From positions 1-28,238 of the forward strand of contig DWZP01000023.1 of NCBI GenBank assembly GCA_019117495.1: 28,238 nt of DNA. The letters are read 5' to 3'. Under the pieces are notes generated by a model, which saw nothing but the letters and a program-made list of their open reading frames with translations, made no database searches and was not told where the DNA came from. Made by a program: the position numbers and the translations under genes. Origin of the DNA: Fusicatenibacter_A intestinipullorum. Its GTDB lineage: Bacteria > Bacillota > Negativicutes > Acidaminococcales > Acidaminococcaceae. Shown here in pieces: positions 9,186 through 17,163 of the stretch (the stretch's first letter is position 1; each line of letters begins with the position of its first letter).

Positions 9186-9941
9186 ATGCTGCAAATTTGG
9201 GAAGTTTTATTGCAGCTGCCGGAAGGGCAGCGCCTGCATCAATCGTTTGGCAGCGTGCTTCATGGCGCGCTGATGCAGTACGCCCATACGGATTTTGCGG
9301 AATCTATGCACCGTTCTGCGCTGCGCCCGTTCAGCCAGTTTGTGTATTACGATAAGGCACGCGGCAGCGCGGTATGGCAGCTTGCGGCGCTTAACAAAGA
9401 AGCTGCGGAAGAAATTTTATATGCGTTAGGCAGGCTGCCGCAAAATTTATATTTAAAGCAAAAAGAATATGTGGTACAATTAAGTAAACCGCAGCCGGTA
9501 AAGCAAACAAGCTATAAAGACATGGCAGAGCAGTTTTTTACCATGCCGCAGCCTCCGCGCCAGGCAGAATTTAATTTTATAACTTCCGCATCGTTTAAGG
9601 CGTTTGGCAGTTATAAAATTTACCCGGATAATGCTTATATTTTCCGCAGCCTTTTAAAACGCTGGAATGCTTTTTGCGGCGGGCTTGTGCTTGAAGAAAA
9701 TAATATTGAAGAACATTTGGCACAGGCAATGAAGGTTACCGGCTATAATTTATCTTTGCAGCAGTATTCTGTCGGCGGTGCGCCGATAGACGCGTTTAAA
9801 GGCCGTTACAGGCTGCTTTTCCGCGGTACGCAAAGCCAGAACAGGATTGCGGCGCTTTTAGCCGCATACGCCGAATATGCCGGTATAGGCGTTAAAACAG
9901 CGCTTGGCATGGGCGGCGTAAAAATAAGTTTTTTACCCTGA
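9186..9941 (+). CDS. cas6: CRISPR RNA endoribonuclease Cas6
   Basis: 251 residues. Cas6 cuts the repeat in pre-crRNA and supplies crRNA to the Csm complex. Visible marks: the early SFGSVLHGALM segment with H26, a candidate catalytic or RNA-binding His, and the C-terminal glycine-rich loop GIGVKTALGMGGVKI (233-247), diagnostic for Cas6. GGAGGA inside csm5 sets the start. It is the last cas gene in view, where csm6 often sits in other III-A loci. No array follows, so its substrate must be encoded elsewhere. Confidence 0.9.
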   Translation: MLQIWEVLLQLPEGQRLHQSFGSVLHGALMQYAHTDFAESMHRSALRPFSQFVYYDKARGSAVWQLAALNKEAAEEILYALGRLPQNLYLKQKEYVVQLSKPQPVKQTSYKDMAEQFFTMPQPPRQAEFNFITSASFKAFGSYKIYPDNAYIFRSLLKRWNAFCGGLVLEENNIEEHLAQAMKVTGYNLSLQQYSVGGAPIDAFKGRYRLLFRGTQSQNRIAALLAAYAEYAGIGVKTALGMGGVKISFLP

Positions 9942-10108
9942 TACAGGGACGGACGCCGTTAAAATTAACGAACCCAATCATCATTTCTTAAAACAATTGG
10001 CCTCTTTAGGGGACGGAAAAATTTTTGTAAAATGCGCGCTCAGATATTGCATTTTTATTAAATGAGTGTTAGGATATGGCTTAACAGTTATTTGAGGGGG
10101 CATGGTGC
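9942..10108. other. Gap after cas6: two small hairpins and a repeated GGGACGGA motif
   Basis: CCCTGATACAGGG (9936-9948) overlaps the cas6 stop, and CGTTAA-AA-TTAACG (9957-9970) follows. AGGGACGGA (9945-9953) recurs as GGGGACGGA (10009-10017). Neither hairpin has a T run, so no clear terminator ends the operon. There is no CRISPR repeat here. The GGGACGG pieces could be remains of IS200/REP-like sequence, a weak guess. Confidence 0.35.
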
Positions 10109-10594
10109 ATGATTACGTATCGTCGAGCTACGTTTGATGATGTAGAAAATATTCATAAACTGCTGAATGATTATGCGCACGAAGGGTTGATGCTGCCGCG
10201 CGCACGCAACGCAATTTACGAAAACCTGCGCGATTATATTGTGGCGATTGAAAATAACCGCCTGATTGGTTGCGGCGCGCTGCATTTTGTGTGGGACAGG
10301 CTTGCGGAAATACGTTCGCTTGCCGTTGACCCGGAACGAAAGGCAAGCGGCATAGGGCGCAACATTGTGCATTTGCTGGAAAAAGAGGGCATAGAGCGCG
10401 GCGTAAAAATGTTTTTTACGCTTACTTACCAGCCCGGCTTTTTTGCCAAGTGCGATTACATTGAAACCGCCAAAGAGAAATTGCCGCAGAAGGTATGGAA
10501 AGAATGTGTTTATTGCCCGCAGTATCCGTACTGCAATGAAATTGCTTTTGTAAAAACCACGGTTGATTACGAACCCGGCGACATTATGTTTTAA
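10109..10594 (+). CDS. argA: GNAT acetyltransferase, short ArgA-type N-acetylglutamate synthase
   Basis: 161 residues with one GNAT fold. The acetyl-CoA loop is RKASGIG (77-83). The tail LPQKVWKECVYCPQYPYC, with cysteines at 133, 136 and 142, matches the short stand-alone N-acetylglutamate synthases of Firmicutes and deltaproteobacteria, which make N-acetylglutamate for arginine synthesis. GAGGGGG at 10094-10100 is the ribosome site. No other arg gene is near, so the function rests on family resemblance; another small-molecule N-acetyltransferase is possible. It ends at a terminator shared with rbsB. Confidence 0.75.
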   Translation: MITYRRATFDDVENIHKLLNDYAHEGLMLPRARNAIYENLRDYIVAIENNRLIGCGALHFVWDRLAEIRSLAVDPERKASGIGRNIVHLLEKEGIERGVKMFFTLTYQPGFFAKCDYIETAKEKLPQKVWKECVYCPQYPYCNEIAFVKTTVDYEPGDIMF

Positions 10595-10607
10595 AAGTAA
10601 ATTAAAT

Positions 10608-10639
10608 AAAAAATCCCGCTCAGTGAGCGGGATTTTTTT
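10608..10639. terminator. Bidirectional terminator between argA and rbsB
   Basis: TCCCGCTC (10614-10621) pairs with GAGCGGGA (10625-10632) around a 3-nt loop, with As before and seven Ts after. It works on both strands for the two convergent units. Confidence 0.9.
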
Positions 10640-10667
10640 GTACGCAATTTGTCAAAGGAAAGTTAAA

Positions 10668-11588
10668 TTATTTTTTCTCTACAAGTTTAAGAGGAACGGA
10701 AATTTTGGCATCAATTTTTTCGCCTTTAGCCAGTTTAACGGCAGCTTCAAGGCCCTGCTGGCCCATCAGTTCCGGCTGCTGGGCAATAGTAGCAGCCATG
10801 GTGCCAGCTTCAACAGCTTTCAGGCCGTCGTCAGTACCGTCAAAACCAACGATAAAGATTTGTTTGCCTGCGCTCTTGGAGGCTTCGATAGCACCGAGTG
10901 CCATTTCATCATTCTGGGCAAAAATTGCCTGAATGTCGGGGTTAGCCTGCAGCATGTTTTCGGAAACGGTCAGGCCTTTGGTACGGTCAAAATCAGCAGA
11001 CTGTTTAGCTACAACGCTTAATTTCTGGTCGGCAACTTTATGGAAGCCTTCGCCGCGTTCACGGGTTGCGGAAGCACCGGGGATACCTTCGAGTTCAGCA
11101 ACTTTTACGCCTTCGCCAAGTTTTTTAATAATGTATTCAGCAGCCATTTCGCCGCCTTTTACGTTATCGGAAGCAACAAGGGAAGCAATGGTGCCTTTGT
11201 CGGCGCTGCGGTCCAGAGCAATTACAGGAATCTTTGCTTTATTGGCAGCTTCAACAGAAGTGGAAATAGCAGCAGAGTCAACCGGGTTTACCAAAAGTAC
11301 GCTTACGCCCTGCTGGAGCAGGTCTGCAACGTCGTTAGCCTGTTTTGCCGGGTCGTTCTGGGCATCAACAATTTTTACGTTAACGCCAAGCTCTTTGGCT
11401 TTTGCTTCAACGCCGTCTTTAACGGAAACAAAGAACGGGTTGTTTAAAGTAGAGATGGAAAAACCGATAGTGGTAGTGCCGCTTTTTTTATCGGCAGCCG
11501 GGGCAGCTTCTTCTCCGGAGCTGCAGCCAGCAATAAGCATTACCGACATCATAAGTACTGCCATAACAGCTAATAAAGTTTTTTTCAT
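10668..11588 (-). CDS. rbsB: Ribose ABC transporter substrate-binding lipoprotein
   Basis: 306 residues. A lipoprotein signal is clear: lysines, a hydrophobic run and lipobox LIAGC with C22 as the lipid-bearing residue. An acidic/alanine linker follows, then a periplasmic-binding type I fold (TIGFSISTLNNPFF, DAQNDPAKQ, FAQNDEMALGA, VGFDGTDDG), typical of D-ribose binding proteins. It delivers ribose to RbsC/RbsA. Last gene of the rbs operon, 15 nt after rbsC, with AGGAGG at 11600-11605. Ribose rather than another pentose is supported by the linked rbsD and rbsK. Confidence 0.95.
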   Translation of the reverse strand: MKKTLLAVMAVLMMSVMLIAGCSSGEEAAPAADKKSGTTTIGFSISTLNNPFFVSVKDGVEAKAKELGVNVKIVDAQNDPAKQANDVADLLQQGVSVLLVNPVDSAAISTSVEAANKAKIPVIALDRSADKGTIASLVASDNVKGGEMAAEYIIKKLGEGVKVAELEGIPGASATRERGEGFHKVADQKLSVVAKQSADFDRTKGLTVSENMLQANPDIQAIFAQNDEMALGAIEASKSAGKQIFIVGFDGTDDGLKAVEAGTMAATIAQQPELMGQQGLEAAVKLAKGEKIDAKISVPLKLVEKK

Positions 11589-11603
11589 TTAAAACATAAC
11601 CTC

Positions 11604-12533
11604 CTACGATTTTTTGCGGTCCATAAGAACTGCAAGTAAGATAACTATACCTTTGACAACTTGCTGGTAAAAGCTGGATACGTTAAGAATATTAAGGCCG
11701 TTGTTAAGGGTACCGATAATAAGTACGCCGATAAGCGTGCCCACGATACGGCCTTTGCCGCCGGAAAGGCTTGTGCCGCCGAGAACTACTGCCGCAATGG
11801 CGTCAAGTTCATAACCGGTGCCTGCGGTAGGCTGTGCGGAGTTAAGGCGCGAGGTTAAAATAGCGCCTGCCAGTGCGCAGAACAGGCCGGTAATTGCATA
11901 AGCAAAAATTTTAATGCGTTCAATTTTAATGCCGGCAATAAAGGAAACCTTTTCGTTGCCGCCGACAGCATAGGTTTTGCGGCCCAGCGGTGTTTTGTTA
12001 AGAATAAACCAGCAGAGGGCAAACATTAAAAGCATAACAACTGCCGGTACAGGAATGCCTGCAAAATAGCCCTGGCCGAACATATGGAACAGCTGGTTAT
12101 CGGTTAAGCTGCTGATAGGGTTGCCGTCGGTGTAAACCAAAGTCAAACCGCGGAAAATAGTCATGGTTGCCAGAGTGGCAATAAAAGGAGCAACCTTGCC
12201 GTAAGAAATTACAACGCCGTTAATAGTGCCGAGGATAAGGCCGATAATGGCAGCAACAACAATGCCCATAATCGGGTCCATGCCGCCTTTAATTAAACTT
12301 GCCATAATTGCACTGGAAAGAGCCAGCGTACTGCCGACGGAAAGGTCGATGCCGCCTGTAAGGATGACAAAGGTCATGCCGAAGGAAATCAGTGCGTTAA
12401 TGGAAACCTGGCGCAGCAGGTTTTTTAAGTTGGACGGGTCGATAAAGCTGCTGTTTAATGCAGATATAACAACAAAAAGTACAATTAACCCGATTAACGG
12501 GCCCATTTTTCTAACTAAGGCAGAAACGTTCAT
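11604..12533 (-). CDS. rbsC: Ribose ABC transporter permease
   Basis: 309 residues, hydrophobic throughout with about eight to ten membrane spans. It shows the BPD-type sugar permease pattern (FGMTFVILTGGIDLSVGS near the first third, AAVVLGGTSLSGGKG near the last third). It forms the inner-membrane channel for ribose and docks on RbsA. It starts 3 nt after rbsA, with its GGAGGA site inside the last rbsA codons, so the two are translationally coupled. Length and motifs are normal. Confidence 0.95.
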   Translation of the reverse strand: MNVSALVRKMGPLIGLIVLFVVISALNSSFIDPSNLKNLLRQVSINALISFGMTFVILTGGIDLSVGSTLALSSAIMASLIKGGMDPIMGIVVAAIIGLILGTINGVVISYGKVAPFIATLATMTIFRGLTLVYTDGNPISSLTDNQLFHMFGQGYFAGIPVPAVVMLLMFALCWFILNKTPLGRKTYAVGGNEKVSFIAGIKIERIKIFAYAITGLFCALAGAILTSRLNSAQPTAGTGYELDAIAAVVLGGTSLSGGKGRIVGTLIGVLIIGTLNNGLNILNVSSFYQQVVKGIVILLAVLMDRKKS

Positions 12534-12536
12534 CTG

Positions 12537-14018
12537 TTATATTCCTCCTGTTGCAAGGGTGATGATATTTTCCTGAGTTGCTTGGTCATGCGGTATTTCC
12601 CCGGCAATTTTGCCTTCGTGCACAACAAGGATGCGGTCGCTCATGCCGATAACTTCCGGCAGGTCGGAAGAAACCATGATAATGGCAACACCCTGTGCGG
12701 TAAGTTCGTTCATCAAATCGTAAATATCGCGCTTGGCGCCTACGTCAATGCCGCGCGTAGGTTCGTCCATAATGATAATGGACGGGTGCATGCCAATCCA
12801 TTTTGCTATAACAACCTTCTGCTGGTTGCCGCCGGAAAGCGCCCCGGCCGGAAGCTGGATGGAATTGGCTTTAACGCCGAGCTTGTGCGATAATTCGTTG
12901 GAGAAATTAAATTCCTTTTTATCGTTGATGACGCTTTTTGAAGCGAAGGTATCAACGCTTGGCAGGGCAATATTTTTTAAAATGGAAAAGTCCAGAATCA
13001 GGCCTTCGGTTTTGCGGTTTTCGGTAATAAAACCAATGCCTGCCTTAATGGCGTCTTCCGGTTTTTTAATGTTTATTTTCTGTCCGTGCAGGTAAACTTC
13101 GCCCTGGCGGCAGTCATCAATGCCAAACAGCGCGCGCATAATTTCCGTGCGTCCGGCGCCCATCAGCCCGGCAACGCCCAAAATTTCGCCTTTGCGCAAA
13201 TTAAAGGAAACGTGGTCGAACACGCCCGGCTGGCACAGGTTTTTAACTTCCAGAACAACTTCGCCGGGTTCGGTGGTGCGTCCGGGATAATATTCCGTAA
13301 TCGCACGGCCAACCATATCCTGTACTACGGCTTCCATGGTGGTGCTGCGTGTCGGGCGGCAGCTTATGGAATGGCCGTCGCGCATAACGGTAATGGTGTC
13401 GCAGTGGGTAAATACTTCTTCCATACGGTGCGAAATATAAACAATGGCTACGCCTTTGGCCTTTAATGCGTGCATAACTTCAAACAGTTTGGCGGTTTCA
13501 CGTTCAGTAAGCGCCGCGGTAGGTTCGTCCATAATTACAACTTTAGCGTCCAGCATTAAATTGCGGATGATTTCCGTCATCTGCTGCTGGCCTACGCTGC
13601 ATTCGCCGGCTTCGGCGTCAAGCGGCAGCTCAATGCCAATCTGCGCGCATTTTTCTTCGGCCAGTTTACGCATTTTTTTAGTGTCGAGTATGCCGAAAGA
13701 GTTGGTAATCTGCTTCATTAAAAACAGGTTTTCAAGTATTGAAAGGTTGGGCCAGATGTTAAGCTCCTGGTGAATGAAGGCAATGCCGTGGTTTTCGGCA
13801 TCACGTGCGTTTTTAAAATGTACTTCCTGGCCGTCAACGAAAATTTTGCCAGCATCGGCTTTGTGTATGCCGGTGAGGATATTCATCAAAGTTGACTTGC
13901 CGGCCCCGTTTTCGCCCATCAGCGCGTGGATTTCCCCGGAATGCAGTGTGAAATCAACCCCGCGCAGAACTTCGTTGGAACCGAAGGCCTTTGAAATACC
14001 TTGCATGGTAATTTCCAT
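12537..14018 (-). CDS. rbsA: Ribose ABC transporter ATP-binding protein
   Basis: 493 residues with two ABC domains, as in all RbsA/MglA-type proteins. Domain 1 has Walker A GENGAGKST (35-43), signature SVGQQQM (141-147) and Walker B VIMDEP (161-166). Domain 2 has the usual degenerate Walker A GLMGAGRTE (284-292), signature LSGGNQQK (394-401) and MDEP (417-420). It powers ribose import through RbsC at the inner membrane. AAAGGAG lies between the rbsD stop and the start. Confidence 0.95.
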   Translation of the reverse strand: MEITMQGISKAFGSNEVLRGVDFTLHSGEIHALMGENGAGKSTLMNILTGIHKADAGKIFVDGQEVHFKNARDAENHGIAFIHQELNIWPNLSILENLFLMKQITNSFGILDTKKMRKLAEEKCAQIGIELPLDAEAGECSVGQQQMTEIIRNLMLDAKVVIMDEPTAALTERETAKLFEVMHALKAKGVAIVYISHRMEEVFTHCDTITVMRDGHSISCRPTRSTTMEAVVQDMVGRAITEYYPGRTTEPGEVVLEVKNLCQPGVFDHVSFNLRKGEILGVAGLMGAGRTEIMRALFGIDDCRQGEVYLHGQKINIKKPEDAIKAGIGFITENRKTEGLILDFSILKNIALPSVDTFASKSVINDKKEFNFSNELSHKLGVKANSIQLPAGALSGGNQQKVVIAKWIGMHPSIIIMDEPTRGIDVGAKRDIYDLMNELTAQGVAIIMVSSDLPEVIGMSDRILVVHEGKIAGEIPHDQATQENIITLATGGI

Positions 14019-14039
14019 AGCTGACAGTACTCCTTTAAA

Positions 14040-14435
14040 TCAGAATATAACGCCGGAATGTAAAATTACATTGGCAAACGGTGTTGTTTCACCGGTACGT
14101 ATAACTGCTTTAGCGGTTTTGGTGGCCTGCTTAAAATGTTCGTGGTCGGTAACAATCCATTCTTTGCCGTCAAACAGTTTGTGCATCTGCTGCCAGCATT
14201 CTTCGTTTTTGCTCTGCATTTCGGCAGCAACATGGATTTTTTCAATTTCCATATATTTGGCAAGTTCTTCCACAACTTCCAAAAAACGCGGCGTGCCGAG
14301 CTTCAAGGCAAGATCAATCTTTTTTACGCCGTCCGGCACAGGCAGCCCGCAGTCGCCGATAACGATAGTATCGGTGTGCCCCATATCTGCCAGTACTTTG
14401 GCAATTTCGCTGTTTAAAATTCCTATTTTCTGCAT
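14040..14435 (-). CDS. rbsD: D-ribose pyranase
   Basis: 131 residues, standard for RbsD, the cytoplasmic enzyme that converts beta-pyranose to beta-furanose ribose ahead of ribokinase. The catalytic His sits in ADMGHTD (H20), with GDCGLPVPDG following, both hallmarks. The start overlaps the end of rbsK by 13 nt, which suggests translational coupling. The C-terminal segment ending NVILHSGVIF is the family's usual end. Confidence 0.95.
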   Translation of the reverse strand: MQKIGILNSEIAKVLADMGHTDTIVIGDCGLPVPDGVKKIDLALKLGTPRFLEVVEELAKYMEIEKIHVAAEMQSKNEECWQQMHKLFDGKEWIVTDHEHFKQATKTAKAVIRTGETTPFANVILHSGVIF

Positions 14436-15322
14436 TCGGACAACATCCCTTCCACTTCATCTAAATAAGGCATTCCGCCCTGTGCGCCGATTTTTTGTAC
14501 GGATAAGGCGGCTGCCGCATTGGCAAAAGTAATGCTTTCGGACATGGTTTTGCCGGAAGCGCATGCAACGGCGAAAGCACTGTTGAAAGTGTCGCCTGCG
14601 CCGGTAGTATCAACCGCCTGTACTTTAAAGGCGGGCACGGTATTAATTGCGCCGTTTTCGGCATAAGCAACGCCTTTGCTGCCGAGCGTCATTAAAAGGC
14701 GGCCTTCGTTTTCCAAAAGTATTTCTTCGGTGTTTTTGCCGGGGAAAAGAGCCTGCGCTTCATGTTCGTTAGGCGTTATAAAAGCGGCGTCTTTGGCCCA
14801 GTCCTGTGCGCCTTCAAGAACAGGCGCCGGGTTCAGCAATGCTTTTACTCCTGCTTCCGCACATTTTTTTAAGGTGTGGGCAATGGCGGCAGCAGGAATT
14901 TCGTGCTGCAGCATTACCATATCGCAGCCAGCAATCTGCGGCCAGGCTTCATCTATAAGTTCAGGCGTTACAAGGTCGTTGGCGCCTTTAATAACAATAA
15001 TGCTGTTATCGCCTTCGGCAAGCGTAATGTGTGCGGTGCCGGTAGTTACGCCGGGCACAACCTTTACGTTTCCGGTATCAACGCCGTTCGCTTCAAAATT
15101 TTTAATTACGGAACGGCCGTAATCGTCGTCGCCGACGCAGCCAACCATATAAACTTTGGCGCCGAGCCTTGCTGCGGCAACTGCCTGGTTTGCCCCCTTG
15201 CCGCCCTGGGCAATAATAAGGCGGCTGCCCAAAATGGTTTCGCCAGCCAGCGGACGTTTCGGCGCTTCGACAACAACATCGATATTGCAGCTGCCGATAA
15301 CGGCGATACTAATTTGTGTCAT
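14423..15322 (-). CDS. rbsK: Ribokinase
   Basis: 299 residues counted from the ATG at 15322. PfkB-family kinase that makes ribose 5-phosphate. Motifs: NIDVVVEAPKRPLAGET at the N-terminus, GGKGANQA (40-47), TPNEHEA, and the C-terminal DTTGAGD (238-244) with D244 as catalytic base. An upstream ATG at 15331 is only 1 nt from AAAGGAG (15333-15339), too close, whereas 15322 gives 10-nt spacing, so I chose 15322. First gene of the rbs operon. No rbsR-type regulator is in view. Confidence 0.93.
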   Translation of the reverse strand: MTQISIAVIGSCNIDVVVEAPKRPLAGETILGSRLIIAQGGKGANQAVAAARLGAKVYMVGCVGDDDYGRSVIKNFEANGVDTGNVKVVPGVTTGTAHITLAEGDNSIIVIKGANDLVTPELIDEAWPQIAGCDMVMLQHEIPAAAIAHTLKKCAEAGVKALLNPAPVLEGAQDWAKDAAFITPNEHEAQALFPGKNTEEILLENEGRLLMTLGSKGVAYAENGAINTVPAFKVQAVDTTGAGDTFNSAFAVACASGKTMSESITFANAAAALSVQKIGAQGGMPYLDEVEGMLSECRK

Positions 15323-15405
15323 ATGCTTCATGCTCCTTTAACCTTTAAAATGTTAAATTTACATACAAGAAATAGTGTACAATATTATTATATTGGCTAT
15401 TCAAT

Positions 15406-15428
15406 TTAAAAATCCTGCCGCAAGCAGG
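15406..15428 (-). terminator. Possible weak terminator or attenuator in the rbs leader
   Basis: On the minus strand CCTGC-TTGCG-GCAGG is followed by ATTTTT. It lies between the candidate rbs promoter and rbsK, so it could cut the leader transcript short. The stem is only 5 bp and no competing antiterminator is obvious. Confidence 0.3.
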
Positions 15429-15670
15429 GCTGAATGTAAAATTTACTACAAAAAATGTACAGCACAACAAAAGAATTTTACAACAAACGCGGGCTATAAT
15501 GCAAGTAAAATCGTTAATAGTATAATATTTTTTTATGTGTCAAAAGCGTGAACAGTATGGACAAATAGGCTAATGTTTGTTAGTATAAGAAAGCATACTG
15601 TATAAGTTGTAGAAACACGCACATTGTGTTGGAATATTAACGTTGGCAGGCCGTATGGTTACGGCAGAAA

Positions 15671-15676
15671 AAGGAG
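15671..15676 (+). promoter_or_regulatory. RBS that decides the lepB start
   Basis: AAGGAG lies 11 nt before ATG 15688. Upstream in-frame TTG 15643 and ATG 15655 would add residues that signal peptidases lack and have no such site. Confidence 0.6.
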
Positions 15677-15687
15677 CGGAAAATAAA

Positions 15688-16236
15688 ATGAGCAAACAAA
15701 AAACTTCCTGGCAGGATACGGTCAGCGACTGGCTGGTTTCCATTATTGTTGCGGTGGCGCTTGCCTTCTGCATCAGAACCTTTATTGTAGAGCCTTATAT
15801 GGTAGAAGGTTCTTCCATGTACCCGACGCTGGTAAACCATGAAAGGCTTTTGGTAAACAAGTTTACCTATTTTGTAAGCGACCCGCAGAAGGGCGAAATT
15901 ATTGTTTTCCGTTACCCTAAAGACGAAAGCCGCGATTTTATTAAGCGCGTTATTGCCACGGCAGGCGATACAGTTGAAATGCGCAGCGGCAAAGTGCTTG
16001 TAAACGGCACGGAAATTGACGAGCCTTATACATGGAAAGAAGACCCCAAAGGGCCGAACCTTTCTGATTACAGAAAATCCGTTGTGCCGGAAGGGCATAT
16101 TTTTGTACTGGGCGATAACAGAAACAACTCTGAGGACAGCCGTTTTGCCGATGTAGGCTTTGTGCCGCTGGATTTGGTTAAAGGCAAAGCCAGCCTGGCG
16201 TTCTGGCCGGTTGACAGATGGCGCATGCTGCCCTGA
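15688..16236 (+). CDS. lepB: Signal peptidase I
   Basis: 182 residues from ATG 15688. It removes signal peptides at the outer face of the inner membrane. One N-terminal membrane span (about 16-34) is followed by the catalytic Ser in GSSMYPT (S43), the catalytic Lys in FIKRVIA (K86), and the GDNRNNSEDSR box near the C-terminus. The length suits the short Firmicutes type. It precedes rbgA by 17 nt, the common lepB-rbgA-rnhB order. The rplS gene often found just upstream is replaced here by the rbs operon. Confidence 0.95.
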   Translation: MSKQKTSWQDTVSDWLVSIIVAVALAFCIRTFIVEPYMVEGSSMYPTLVNHERLLVNKFTYFVSDPQKGEIIVFRYPKDESRDFIKRVIATAGDTVEMRSGKVLVNGTEIDEPYTWKEDPKGPNLSDYRKSVVPEGHIFVLGDNRNNSEDSRFADVGFVPLDLVKGKASLAFWPVDRWRMLP

Positions 16237-16253
16237 CAGGGAGAGTGTTATAA

Positions 16254-17111
16254 ATGGACTTTAAAATACAGTGGTTTCCCGGTCATATGACCAAAGCCAA
16301 GCGCATGATGGAGCAGCAGCTTAAACTGGTGGACGTGGTTGTGGAAATGCTTGACGCACGTGTGCCGCGCAGCAGCACCAACCCCATGCTGAACCAGCTT
16401 TTGGGGCAGAAGCCTAAAATTATAGCTTTAAATAAGGTTGATATGGCAGACTCTGCCAAAACCGAAGCGTGGAAAGAAATTTTTAAAAATAACGGGCTGC
16501 CGGTATGCGTTATCGACTGCAATACGGGCAAAGGCGTAAAACAGCTTGTAGCCGCCGTGCAGAAAGCGGCGCAGCCTGTAATAGACAAATGGCTGAAGCG
16601 CGGCGTTAAAAACCGTTCCATACGCGTTATGATTGTCGGCATACCCAATGTAGGCAAATCGACGCTTATTAACAGGCTTGTTGGCAAAAACAAAGTGCTG
16701 GCGGCAGATAAACCTGGCGTTACGCGTGGGCAGCAGTGGGTTACCATTGCCAAAGGGCTGGAGCTTTTAGACACGCCGGGCGTGTTGTGGCCAAAGTTTG
16801 ATGACCCGCAGATTGGGCTTAACCTTGCCCTTACCGGCGCCATTAAAGAAGACGTGTATGACCGGGAGCAGGCGGCATGGCTTTTAACGGAAAAATTAAT
16901 TGCCGCTTACCCGCAATTGTTAAAAGACAAATATGCCGTTGATTTTGAAGCGGGCGCACCGGTGCAGGACGTTTTTGAAAAAATTGCCGTAAGCCGCGGC
17001 TGCCTGAAAAGCGGCGGGCTGCTTGACCTTGATAAAGTGGTGCAGCTTGTTCTGCGTGATTTCCGCAGCGGCAAAACCGGCCGTGTAACACTGGATGAAC
17101 CAGATAAATAA
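16254..17111 (+). CDS. rbgA: Ribosome biogenesis GTPase RbgA (YlqF)
   Basis: 285 residues. A circularly permuted GTPase needed for late 50S assembly: the G4 motif NKVD (60-63) comes before G1 GIPNVGKST (129-137), then G2 PGVTRG (154-159) and G3 DTPG (173-176). The N-terminal FPGHMTKAKR matches the family. A helical C-terminal domain binds rRNA. AGGGAGAG sets the start. It follows lepB in one operon and is followed by a small terminator. Confidence 0.95.
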   Translation: MDFKIQWFPGHMTKAKRMMEQQLKLVDVVVEMLDARVPRSSTNPMLNQLLGQKPKIIALNKVDMADSAKTEAWKEIFKNNGLPVCVIDCNTGKGVKQLVAAVQKAAQPVIDKWLKRGVKNRSIRVMIVGIPNVGKSTLINRLVGKNKVLAADKPGVTRGQQWVTIAKGLELLDTPGVLWPKFDDPQIGLNLALTGAIKEDVYDREQAAWLLTEKLIAAYPQLLKDKYAVDFEAGAPVQDVFEKIAVSRGCLKSGGLLDLDKVVQLVLRDFRSGKTGRVTLDEPDK

Positions 17112-17123
17112 TAACTGAAATTA

Positions 17124-17145
17124 AAGCCGCTGTAAGCGGCTTTTT
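17124..17145 (+). terminator. Hairpin terminator between rbgA and rnhB
   Basis: AAGCCGCT (17124-17131), a GTA loop and AGCGGCTT (17135-17142), then Ts to 17145. It is only 19 nt before rnhB, so read-through is likely to feed the next genes. Confidence 0.7.
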
Positions 17146-17163
17146 GTTTAAGGGGCTGTAAAC

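Larger units (their letters stand above)
15332..15687. promoter_or_regulatory. Divergent control region between rbsK and lepB
   Basis: AT-rich and gene-free. For rbs (minus strand) TTGACA at 15538-15543 with TATTAA at 15514-15519 (18-nt spacer) is a candidate promoter. For lepB (plus) TTGTTA at 15577-15582 with TATAAG at 15601-15606 (18-nt spacer) is a candidate. GTTAAATTTAC (15352-15362) and GTAAAATTTAC (15436-15446) are matching sites 84 bp apart. AACAC-N7-GTGTT (15614-15630) is a short inverted repeat near the lepB transcript start. All are read by eye. Confidence 0.4.

Noticed and set aside
9942..10108. Gap after cas6 considered as a CRISPR array or leader
   Set aside because: Only 167 bp with no 25-40 bp direct repeat; just short hairpins and an 8-bp motif twice.
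10563..11592. Plus-strand frames opposite rbsB (10563-11021, 10933-11592)
   Set aside because: They are antisense to a clear lipoprotein gene with its own RBS and have no ribosome sites or recognisable motifs.
11586..11597. Two-codon reading frame (ATGTTTTAA) between the rbsB ribosome site and its ATG
   Set aside because: Probably chance; the rbsB ATG lies 11 nt from AGGAGG, within an acceptable range.
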